Shown here: positions 1 through 5,051 of the stretch, piece by piece
Position numbering within the stretch: position 1 is the first letter of the stretch
Layout of the letters: each line of letters starts with the position of its first letter
Program-made: the position numbers and the translations under genes
Source of the DNA: an uncultured Candidatus Melainabacteria bacterium
GTDB lineage: Bacteria; Cyanobacteriota; Vampirovibrionia; Gastranaerophilales; Gastranaerophilaceae
DNA length: 6,876 nucleotides
Direction of reading: 5' to 3'
Assembly (NCBI GenBank): GCA_946622835.1
Contig: CAMOQI010000046.1
Span: 1-6,876 of the forward strand
Notes under the pieces: generated by a model
Database searches by the model: none
The model's input: the letters and a program-made list of their open reading frames with translations, nothing else
Told to the model about the DNA's origin: nothing

Positions 1-327
1 TTTGCGCATAACAGCTCAATGCAGTATATGCAGCAACAAGCTCCATTTATGCAACAATTCTATATGCAGCAAATGGGTCAAGGTATGGCAGCTCAACAGC
101 AACAACAAATGCAAGAATATATTATGCGTTCGTTGTATCAACAAGGTAGAGACAGAGCAATGCAAATTGAAACAAGAAACTTAAAAGTTGAAGAACAACG
201 TATTGCTCAAGAACAAGAAAAATTGAAGACATTACACGCATCAGTATCAACAGAGCTTGAAGAAGCTAAAAAGGCTCGTGATGCCGGAATTAAAGAAATG
301 GCTCCAAGATACACATTCAACGCTTAA
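1..327 (+). CDS. Met/Gln-rich coiled-coil protein, C-terminal part (5' end outside window)
   Basis: The reading frame is open from base 1 to a TAA at 325-327, giving 108 visible codons. An ATG at 19 has no ribosome binding site before it, and the frame continues upstream, so the gene is taken as cut by the window edge. The first half is low-complexity and dominated by Met and Gln, with recurring MQQ-type units and a run of five Gln. The second half, from about the ETRNLKVEEQRIAQEQEKL stretch, is charged and heptad-like and probably forms a coiled coil. The end is a short aromatic tail (PRYTFNA). There is no Cys or Trp in the visible part. No family was recognised; the localisation of the full protein cannot be told without its N-terminus. 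A strong hairpin terminator follows 43 bases after the stop codon, so this is the last gene of its transcript. Confidence 0.8.
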   Translation, partial: FAHNSSMQYMQQQAPFMQQFYMQQMGQGMAAQQQQQMQEYIMRSLYQQGRDRAMQIETRNLKVEEQRIAQEQEKLKTLHASVSTELEEAKKARDAGIKEMAPRYTFNA

Positions 328-370
328 TGTAATTTTACAACCCTCTTAATATAACTAACTAACCCCTAGC

Positions 371-400
371 AAAGGGCTCATCTCAAGATGAGTCCTTTTT
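371..400 (+). terminator. Rho-independent terminator of the Met/Gln-rich gene
   Basis: A 12-bp stem (AAAGGGCTCATC paired with GATGAGTCCTTT, one G-T pair) closes a TCAA tetraloop and runs directly into TTTTT at 396-400. The T-run serves the plus strand. The stop codon of the converging cyclo-ligase gene begins at the last T, so the hairpin sits immediately beyond that gene's 3' end too. On the minus strand the tail is only CCCTTTGC, so termination in that direction would be weaker. Confidence 0.85.
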
Positions 401-912
401 CACGTTGTGATAATATAATCAATTTTCATATCAAAATTTTGGTGCGGTAATTCTTGAACATAGAGCTCTTTGGGGATAGCACATAATGTTTTAATGTTTT
501 TGTTTTCTGATAAAAATTTATCATAAAATCCTCCGCCGTATCCTAAGCGATAATGATTTTTATCAACAAGAAGTGCCGGCACAATTATCAGATCAAGAAT
601 ATTTGCGTCAATACAATCACAAATTGGCTCCATTATTCCAAACTCCGACTTTATTATTTCATCCTCTTGTTTATAAGGACAAACTCCTATTTTATCAGCG
701 CAAACTCTCGGAAGGTAAAAATTTTTATTATCCTTAATCAGTTCCAGCAAGTTTATTTCATCACCTTTTGGATAATAGAGCATAATATTTTTTGATGTCT
801 GATATATTTTGTGCGCTTGAATTTTTGCACGTAAGTTTGTTGATATTGTTTTTATATCAAGTGTTTTTCTGATATTTTTTGCCGCAAATCTGAGATTTTT
901 TTTGTTATTCAT
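400..912 (-). CDS. 5-formyltetrahydrofolate cyclo-ligase (5,10-methenyltetrahydrofolate synthetase)
   Basis: The enzyme uses ATP to convert 5-formyl-THF to 5,10-methenyl-THF, returning a storage or dead-end folate to the cytoplasmic one-carbon pool. Family landmarks appear in order: a basic N-terminal helix (NNKKNLRFAAKNIRK), MLYYPKGDEINL, YLPRV, FGIMEP, then DLIIVPALLVD followed by the glycine-rich nucleotide-binding loop RLGYGGGFYDKFL, and a closing LPHQNFDMKIDYIITT. From the ATG at 912 the product is 170 residues, near the usual size. The ATG at 918 would add two residues and is equally possible. The frame continues up to an ATG at 987, but that lies inside the upstream gene's terminator hairpin and its extra 25 residues do not resemble the family, so it was rejected. 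No clear Shine-Dalgarno precedes 912 or 918. The gene stands alone and stops (TGA) at the edge of the converging terminator. Family call is firm; the exact start is less sure. Confidence 0.93.
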   Translation of the reverse strand: MNNKKNLRFAAKNIRKTLDIKTISTNLRAKIQAHKIYQTSKNIMLYYPKGDEINLLELIKDNKNFYLPRVCADKIGVCPYKQEDEIIKSEFGIMEPICDCIDANILDLIIVPALLVDKNHYRLGYGGGFYDKFLSENKNIKTLCAIPKELYVQELPHQNFDMKIDYIITT

Positions 913-960
913 ATTCATAAATATATAATAAATTTTTGTAAAATGGTAGTTTGGTAAAAT

Positions 961-998
961 AAATAAAAGGCGGTTTTGCATTTGCAAAACCGCCTTTT
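961..998 (-). terminator. Strong hairpin terminator of the small secreted-protein gene
   Basis: A perfect 16-bp inverted repeat occupies 965-980 and 983-998, with core GGCGGTTTTGCA and TGCAAAACCGCC. Allowing for a real loop, about 15 pairs close ATTT. On the minus strand it ends in TTTTATTT, 26 bases past the stop codon of the gene at 1025-1360. It also carries a T-run on the plus strand, so it could work in both directions. It separates that gene from the cyclo-ligase gene, which must therefore have a promoter between about 920 and 965. No convincing -35/-10 pair was seen there. Confidence 0.88.
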
Positions 999-1024
999 GA
1001 GTGTTAATATTTTAAATCATTCAA

Positions 1025-1360
1025 TTAAAAGAATGCTTTTGTGCCTTTACCGCCGTGATTCCATTGAGCGTTAGTTTGTCTGCCTTGTTTTGTCACGATT
1101 CTGATTCTCGGTCTGCGTTTTTGTTGAATCGGCTGACCTTTTGCTGCTGCGTTTTGCGGAATCATATTCGGATCATATGTTGCTTGTATGCCTTCTTGAC
1201 CCGGAACTGCCACATTCAAGCCTTCAATATTTTCTTTTACTGATGCCGGAACATCATTTAATATCTCCGGACTAATCGGATCCAACAACAAAGGTTCCGC
1301 ACTGAATGCTGCACCTGTTGTGAATACCATTACTGCCAATAATGCTGCTAATTTTTTCAT
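1025..1360 (-). CDS. Small secreted protein of unknown function with basic C-terminal tail
   Basis: This 111-residue protein has a textbook Sec signal peptide: a KK n-region, a hydrophobic stretch LAALLAVMVFTTGAAF, and a signal peptidase I site FSA|EP after residue 21. The mature protein starts acidic and proline-rich (about residues 22-50). It then turns strongly basic and Gln/Arg-rich (QQKRRPRIRIVTKQGRQ, about 79-95) and ends in a Gly/Lys/aromatic tail (HGGKGTKAFF). It has no Cys in any part and no lipobox. The start is supported by TAGGAGC seven bases before the ATG. A promoter candidate on the same strand lies about 70 bases upstream and a strong terminator follows, so it is probably a single-gene unit. 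No family was recognised. The basic tail could bind nucleic acid, lipid or an acidic envelope polymer, but that is speculation. Confidence 0.85.
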   Translation of the reverse strand: MKKLAALLAVMVFTTGAAFSAEPLLLDPISPEILNDVPASVKENIEGLNVAVPGQEGIQATYDPNMIPQNAAAKGQPIQQKRRPRIRIVTKQGRQTNAQWNHGGKGTKAFF

Positions 1361-1428
1361 TTTTTTGCTCCTATTATGTGCCTTTTGTATTGTATAACGA
1401 TATTATTTGAATTTTGTTCATTAATATA

Positions 1429-1457
1429 CTTATATAACGATTTTATATAAAAATCAA
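1429..1457 (-). promoter_or_regulatory. Sigma-70-type promoter candidate for the small secreted-protein gene
   Basis: On the minus strand TTGATT (1457-1452) and TATAAG (1434-1429) are separated by exactly 17 bases. They match 4 of 6 and 5 of 6 consensus positions. This predicts transcription starting near 1422 and a leader of about 60 nt. The region is very AT-rich, so chance matches are common. Confidence 0.45.
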
Positions 1458-1475
1458 ACAAAAAAAAATTTATTA

Positions 1476-1481
1476 TATAAT
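1476..1481 (+). promoter_or_regulatory. Possible -10 element for lipA
   Basis: A consensus TATAAT lies behind an uninterrupted A-tract (1461-1468). It would give a very short leader that contains the lipA Shine-Dalgarno (AAGGAAG, 1493-1499). No good -35 sits 17 bases upstream. An alternative is TTGAAT at 1407-1412 with TATATA at 1431-1436 (18-base spacer), which would face the divergent promoter. Confidence 0.3.
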
Positions 1482-1506
1482 ATTAAAAACAAAAGGAAGC
1501 GAAAAA

Positions 1507-2346
1507 GTGCGCGAAAGATTGCCTGATTATTTAAAACGACCCATTATTGATACTGAAAAAACCCGTAATGTACGCAAAATTCTGAAAGTAAATTATCTTA
1601 ACACTGTTTGTGAAAATGCGCGATGCCCAAATAAAAATGAATGTTATACAAAAAATACCGCAACTTTTTTGATTATGGGTGATATTTGTACAAGAAATTG
1701 CAAATATTGTAGTATCTCATCTGAAAAGCCAAAAGAAATTGATAATGATGAGCCTATGCATATTGCTAATGCCGTAAAAGATTTGGGGCTAAAATATGCG
1801 GTTATAACTTCTGTTACAAGAGATGATCTGAATGATGGTGGGGCGAAGCATTTTGCAAAATGTATTTATGAAATCAGAAAATCCTGTCCGAATACCAAAA
1901 TTGAGATTCTTACCCCTGATTTTAAAGGAAATAAAGGTGCGCTTGACATAATTATCAATGCACATCCTGATGTTTTTAATCACAATATTGAAACAGTGCG
2001 CGAGGTATTTAAAACCGCAAGACCTCAGGGTAACTATGATAAATCGCTCGAAGTTTTAGAATATATTAAACAAAATAGTGATATCACAACAAAATCCGGA
2101 TTTATGATAGGGCTTGGGGAAACTGTGGAGCAAATAAAAGAAACAATGCTGGATTTGAAAAACGCAGGCTGTGATATTTTAACGATAGGTCAGTATATTC
2201 AACCAACAAAGGCACATCTGCCGGTTGAAAAGTATTATTCGCTTGATGAATATGAATATTTAAAAACTTTGGCAAAGGATTCCGGCTTCAGCAGATTTCA
2301 AATAGGACCTTTGGTAAGAAGTTCTTATAATGCTTGTGAAATTTAG
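1507..2346 (+). CDS. lipA: Lipoyl synthase (radical SAM)
   Basis: LipA inserts two sulfur atoms at C6 and C8 of the octanoyl chain attached to a lipoyl-domain protein, using S-adenosylmethionine radical chemistry in the cytoplasm. All diagnostic residues are present in the 279-residue product. The auxiliary-cluster motif CX4CX5C is at C35, C40 and C46. The radical-SAM motif CX3CX2C is at C61, C65 and C68 (DICTRNCKYC). The C-terminal RSSY motif is at 271-274, where a Ser ligates the auxiliary cluster. Other family blocks visible are ITSVTRDDLNDGGA, HNIETV, KSGFMIGLGE and GQYIQP. The GTG start is set by AAGGAAG seven bases upstream and gives the family's normal length. After RSSY the usual His is Asn (SSYNA), and the chain ends five residues later. 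No lipB, lplA or lipoyl-bearing protein is in the window, so the octanoyl donor and the client cannot be read here. The stop lies one base from the converging chaperone gene. Confidence 0.97.
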   Translation: MRERLPDYLKRPIIDTEKTRNVRKILKVNYLNTVCENARCPNKNECYTKNTATFLIMGDICTRNCKYCSISSEKPKEIDNDEPMHIANAVKDLGLKYAVITSVTRDDLNDGGAKHFAKCIYEIRKSCPNTKIEILTPDFKGNKGALDIIINAHPDVFNHNIETVREVFKTARPQGNYDKSLEVLEYIKQNSDITTKSGFMIGLGETVEQIKETMLDLKNAGCDILTIGQYIQPTKAHLPVEKYYSLDEYEYLKTLAKDSGFSRFQIGPLVRSSYNACEI

Positions 2347-2347
2347 C

Positions 2348-2809
2348 TTATTTCATTGTTTTAACAACATTTGCGGTTATATCATCTCCGCCTGAAATTA
2401 CCATCCCGACAGGCAAAACAAGATTGTAATTTTCTTTTTTTGCTTGTGCTGATATGGTTGTGCGAATTTTTTTATTAATTTCTTCAAGTTTTGAGGTGTA
2501 CTGTTTTTCCATATTTAATTTTTTGGACTCGATTTGTTGTCTGTATGAAGCTTCTTTTTGAAGCATTTTGTTTTTATCGCTTTCGTTCAAAATCTCATTT
2601 TGTGCTTTTGAAATAAGGGTATTTAATTCTTCGGTTTCTTTATCCTGTATTCGTTTTAATTCCAAAACTTCAGGTGAATGTTCCAAAAGCTTTGACACAT
2701 CGACAACGGCGACTCGGTATTTTTGAAACGATACCGCACTGTCATTCAAATTGTATCCTACACAAAACATAAGCACACACGCTATGATAAACCAAATATT
2801 ATTTTTCAT
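2348..2809 (-). CDS. OmpH/Skp-family periplasmic chaperone-like protein
   Basis: Skp-type proteins form tentacled trimers that carry unfolded outer-membrane proteins across the periplasm. The 153-residue product has the family order. An N-terminal hydrophobic segment (residues 5-19) comes first, then a beta-strand YRVAVVDVSKLLEHSPEV. A long Lys/Glu-rich helical region follows (about 49-125, coiled-coil tentacle), then a final NYNLVLPVGMVISGGDDIT block resembling the C-terminal strand and DIT motif of OmpH proteins. The N-terminus is less standard: there is no clear AxA cleavage site after the hydrophobic stretch, so it may stay membrane-anchored. C11 and C16 are in poor positions for a lipobox. 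The start is backed by AAAGGGA about eight bases before the ATG. Unlike many genomes, bamA, lpxD or fabZ are not next to it. A terminator upstream at 2889-2917 means it should have its own promoter between 2810 and 2888; no strong one was recognised. Confidence 0.85.
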   Translation of the reverse strand: MKNNIWFIIACVLMFCVGYNLNDSAVSFQKYRVAVVDVSKLLEHSPEVLELKRIQDKETEELNTLISKAQNEILNESDKNKMLQKEASYRQQIESKKLNMEKQYTSKLEEINKKIRTTISAQAKKENYNLVLPVGMVISGGDDITANVVKTMK

Positions 2810-2888
2810 AAGTCAATCCCTTTCTGATATGTATATGCTAAATCATTGATGTGTGTTATTGAATTGCCCAATCGTCGAATTTGAGCGC

Positions 2889-2917
2889 AAAAAAATATCT
2901 CTTTTTCAAGAGATATT
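2889..2917 (-). terminator. Rho-independent terminator of the Cys-free protein gene
   Basis: A perfect 10-bp inverted repeat (AATATCTCTT at 2894-2903, AAGAGATATT at 2908-2917, 4-base loop) is followed on the minus strand by seven T (2895-2889). It lies 52 bases past the stop codon of the gene at 2970-3497 and insulates the chaperone gene from read-through. Confidence 0.8.
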
Positions 2918-2969
2918 AAAAGAAAAAATGTAAACAAAAGGAAGGATAATTCTTTGTTGAGGTTGTATT

Positions 2970-3497
2970 CTACGCAAAAATGCTTATTGCAGAATCAACA
3001 TCTTTACTTTGTTCGGTTTCTGCCGCTTTTTGTGCTAATAATTCACCGTGATAAAATGGATTTGAACCCTCTTTATCTTTTGCTGTTGCTGCGGTGAAGA
3101 TTTTTACAAAATGTGATGCCGCATTTGTTTCTGCTGATTTTTGCGTTTCTGTCGCAACTTCTATTGTAGGCATATATTTGCCGTCAACATTGCGTCTTAC
3201 TGCTGCTTGTGTATTTAAATAATTTATTGAATTTAGTGTTGTTTGGTTAAATTGGAATTGCAAGCTATTGTTTAGTGCAATTTGTTTTTGTACATTTGTT
3301 TCAACTTTTCCTTGGTATAAATCTATTCCCAAATCTTGGGGTTTGGCAACGTTGTTTACCTGACGGGTTGTTGCCGCATTTGTGTATTCGGAATTCTTTT
3401 GGGCTGCACGACGTAAAATTTCATTAGATACTTCTTTTAACATCGTAGTATCAATGCCATGCTTGTATAATGAATTGTAGTTTACATTTAGACTCAT
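2970..3497 (-). CDS. Protein of unknown function, Cys- and Trp-free, Ala/Asn/Gln/Thr-rich
   Basis: The product has 175 residues with no signal peptide and no membrane segment. It is rich in Ala, Asn, Gln, Thr and Ser and contains neither Cys nor Trp. An N-terminal part (MSLNVNYNSLYKHG, then a helical LKEVSNEILRRAAQKN) leads into a polar middle with QKQIALNNSLQFQFNQTT and an Ala-rich amphipathic C-terminus ending DVDSAISIFA. The start is supported by AAAGGGAT before the ATG, the same sequence that precedes the chaperone gene. The composition recalls surface, filament or secreted structural proteins that leave by a non-Sec route, but no family was recognised, so no function is assigned. It lies 97 bases after the repeat-protein gene on the same strand and has its own hairpin terminator downstream, so co-transcription with the upstream gene is possible. 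Confidence 0.82.
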   Translation of the reverse strand: MSLNVNYNSLYKHGIDTTMLKEVSNEILRRAAQKNSEYTNAATTRQVNNVAKPQDLGIDLYQGKVETNVQKQIALNNSLQFQFNQTTLNSINYLNTQAAVRRNVDGKYMPTIEVATETQKSAETNAASHFVKIFTAATAKDKEGSNPFYHGELLAQKAAETEQSKDVDSAISIFA

Positions 3498-3594
3498 TAG
3501 ACTTATCCCTTTTGTTTCCTTACATATATTTATTCGGATTTTTTTTGGAAAACTTTAGGATTTTTACTCTAATGTTAATATTTCGTTACATAAT

Positions 3595-4125
3595 TTATTT
3601 CAATATTTTTCTGCTCATAATTACATTGTTGTTTTCGTCAAAGCATTTATCCCCAAGCCAATGCGCTATAAGCCCTCCTGTCGGGTTGAAAATAAAGGAT
3701 TCTTGTTCTGATGTTCGCAAACTTTTATTTACCAGTTTTCCTGAAACATTATATTTATATGCCTTGTATGGGTAATTAACGGAATCTCTTTTTTCATTGT
3801 GTGTTAATATCCCATCTGAACCGTAATAATAGACCTCCAGCGGGTTTTGTTTATATACAACCCCATAGCTTCCGTCTGAAAAATATGCTAAGGTTCTGTC
3901 TTTTAGTTCCGTAACTCCTTTTAATAGGGCATTTATGTTTTCTGCTCTGTTCTTATCAAAGATATTTGTTCTTATGTTTTCTCTGTCATAATCAATTGGT
4001 TTAACTGATGCGAGGTCTTCTCTGGCAGTATTAACATTGTATTGGACTTCTCCGGTTATCATTTTTGAATGTGCGCTCAGCCCGATAAATAATATTAAAA
4101 AAACTACTACTATAACTCTATTCAT
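3595..4125 (-). CDS. Exported protein with degenerate glycine-centred (MORN/YD-like) repeats
   Basis: The 176-residue product begins with a Sec signal peptide: MNR, then the hydrophobic VIVVVFLILFIGLSA, with cleavage probably near SAHS|K at about residue 20. Residues 21-75 are polar and mostly helical. From about 80 a repeating aromatic-x-x-x-Gly-hydrophobic unit appears: YFSDGSYGVVY, YYYGSDGILTH, YKYNVSGKLVN, FIFNPTGGLIAHW, and a decayed CFDENNNVI. The central glycines are at 85, 105, 129 and 150, with N166 in the last unit, so the period is about 16-24 residues. This resembles the strand-turn-strand units of MORN-variant or YD/RHS-type repeats, which often form extended beta surfaces. Assignment to a named family was not possible. 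No strong Shine-Dalgarno precedes the ATG at 4125 (only ACAAGATT). The gene is divergent from the envelope cassette at 4205, with a shared 79-base promoter region. Confidence 0.8.
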   Translation of the reverse strand: MNRVIVVVFLILFIGLSAHSKMITGEVQYNVNTAREDLASVKPIDYDRENIRTNIFDKNRAENINALLKGVTELKDRTLAYFSDGSYGVVYKQNPLEVYYYGSDGILTHNEKRDSVNYPYKAYKYNVSGKLVNKSLRTSEQESFIFNPTGGLIAHWLGDKCFDENNNVIMSRKILK

Positions 4126-4144
4126 AATCTTGTTTTAATAAATC

Positions 4145-4173
4145 TTTTAAAAATTTCAATAATTTGCTATAAT
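4145..4173 (+). promoter_or_regulatory. Extended -10 promoter of the envelope cassette
   Basis: TGCTATAAT at 4165-4173 is a perfect extended -10 (TGnTATAAT). A weak -35 (TTTTAA, 4145-4150) lies exactly 17 bases before the hexamer. Transcription should begin near 4180. This rules out the ATG at 4172, which lies inside the -10, and favours the ATG at 4205. Confidence 0.65.
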
Positions 4174-4204
4174 GTTGTTAAGTTTATCGGGAATTACGAA
4201 TAGT

Positions 4205-4534
4205 ATGAAAAAATTTATAATTTTGGTATATGTATTTTTTATCGGGGTATGTGCTTTTGCAAAAGGACATAACGCCTTTGAGCTTTGCTTGGGTGTTGAA
4301 CAATCTGAGCTGGTCAAACATATAGGCAAACCTGATATAATTACTCAAGATTATAATAATATTCAAACATGGGTATATTTGAATGTTAAAAAATTGCCGG
4401 TGAAAAGTGCAATAACATCTGAGGAAATTAAGAAAAATAAACAGGAAATTATTTTAACCGTAAAATTTGATAATCAAGATAAAATTTCAGGTTATTCATA
4501 TATGACAAGTTATATTGGAGAAAAAGATGATTAA
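4205..4534 (+). CDS. Exported BamE/SmpA-like small protein
   Basis: Starting at 4205, downstream of the promoter, the product has 109 residues and a Sec signal peptide (MKKF, hydrophobic core, AFA|KG cleavage after residue 19). The in-frame ATG at 4172 was rejected because it overlaps the -10 element. The mature part has the SmpA/OmlA (BamE) pattern: LGVEQSELVKHIGKPD at 29-44, then an aromatic strand TWVYLN at 55-60, and a closing strand LTVKFDNQDKISGYSY at 84-99. BamE-type proteins are small lipoproteins of the outer-membrane assembly machine, and many relatives bind other envelope partners. Here the lipobox is missing: C16 is preceded by V, so this is likely a soluble periplasmic version. 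A poorly placed GGGA lies 12 bases before the start. The last 8 bases overlap the next gene, which suggests translational coupling. Fold assignment is moderately sure; participation in a BAM-type complex is inference. Confidence 0.78.
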   Translation: MKKFIILVYVFFIGVCAFAKGHNAFELCLGVEQSELVKHIGKPDIITQDYNNIQTWVYLNVKKLPVKSAITSEEIKKNKQEIILTVKFDNQDKISGYSYMTSYIGEKDD

Positions 4535-5051
4535 AAAAATTTTAATTTTGTTACTTATTTTATCTTTCAGTGTTCCGGCTTTTGCAAAGAAAAGTCAGGA
4601 AGAAGATATAATAACACCTATGGTTCAGCTTCAAAAACGTCAATTCCAAACAAAAGATTATTCTGCATCTGAAAAAAATAACGTTATGAAAGCTATATTA
4701 AATGTATTACAAGATGAGGGCTATATTATTTGTAGCGCAAATTCGCTTCTGGGCTTTATCTACGGTATAAAAGATTTTGATACTTCAGATTCTAACGTGG
4801 ATATTTCAAAGGAGTTCGGACTTTCTAAATCAAGACTTAACCTAAACGGTATTAAAGTTGCGACCTTAGAAGTAAACGCAAATGTGACCGAATATGGTAA
4901 TACTTTGAGAGTCCGTGTTAATTTTAAACGTAAACTGCTCAATACATACGGAAATGCTCAGTTTATAGATGATGTATCCGATGAAGATTTTTATAAAGAT
5001 TTTTATAAAAAAGTAGATCAATCACTATTTTTACAGAAACAGAAAATATAA
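4527..5051 (+). CDS. Exported protein of unknown function, first of a tandem paralogous pair
   Basis: The ATG at 4527 overlaps the end of the previous gene by 8 bases and has TTGGAG at 4515-4520 six bases upstream. The product is 174 residues and begins with a clear signal peptide (MIKKILILLL, AFA|KK after residue 20). A TTG at 4515 would place that Shine-Dalgarno inside the gene and lengthen the n-region, so it was not used. The conserved core is at 41-78: QTKDYSASEKNNVMKAILN, then LQDEGY and LLGFIYG, an alpha-beta pattern of one helix followed by two strands. After a polar linker come the strands LEVNANVTEYG and LRVRVNFKRK, then a C-terminal amphipathic helix (DFYKDFYKKVDQSLF). Residues 41-78 match residues 34-71 of the next product at 17 of 38 positions without a gap. 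The helix-then-strands layout recalls the helix-grip domains of BamC-like envelope proteins, but this is only a structural guess. Confidence 0.85.
   Translation: MIKKILILLLILSFSVPAFAKKSQEEDIITPMVQLQKRQFQTKDYSASEKNNVMKAILNVLQDEGYIICSANSLLGFIYGIKDFDTSDSNVDISKEFGLSKSRLNLNGIKVATLEVNANVTEYGNTLRVRVNFKRKLLNTYGNAQFIDDVSDEDFYKDFYKKVDQSLFLQKQKI

Noticed and set aside
61..125. CAG/CAA-rich stretch as a possible tandem repeat or CRISPR-like array
   Set aside because: It is in-frame Gln/Met coding low complexity without regular repeat-spacer structure.
553..795. Plus-strand frame opposite the cyclo-ligase gene
   Set aside because: It is antisense to a clearly recognised enzyme, has biased Ile/Phe/Asn composition from AT-rich DNA, and lacks a supporting ribosome binding site.
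2373..2391. GCGG/CCGC as a possible lipA terminator
   Set aside because: Four base pairs with a long loop and no T-run, inside the opposing coding sequence.
3470..3775. Plus-strand frame rich in Leu/Phe/Ile across the gap between two minus-strand genes
   Set aside because: It overlaps the ends of two better-supported genes antisense and its hydrophobicity is what reverse-strand AT-rich coding DNA gives. No good start signal was seen.
4172..4204. In-frame ATG at 4172 as start of the BamE-like gene
   Set aside because: It lies within the TATAAT element of the promoter, so it would not be in the transcript. The segment it adds is not signal-peptide-like, while MKKF at 4205 begins a normal signal peptide.
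4515..4526. TTG at 4515 as start of the first paralogue
   Set aside because: The TTGGAG there is the ribosome binding site for the ATG at 4527, which begins a standard signal peptide.
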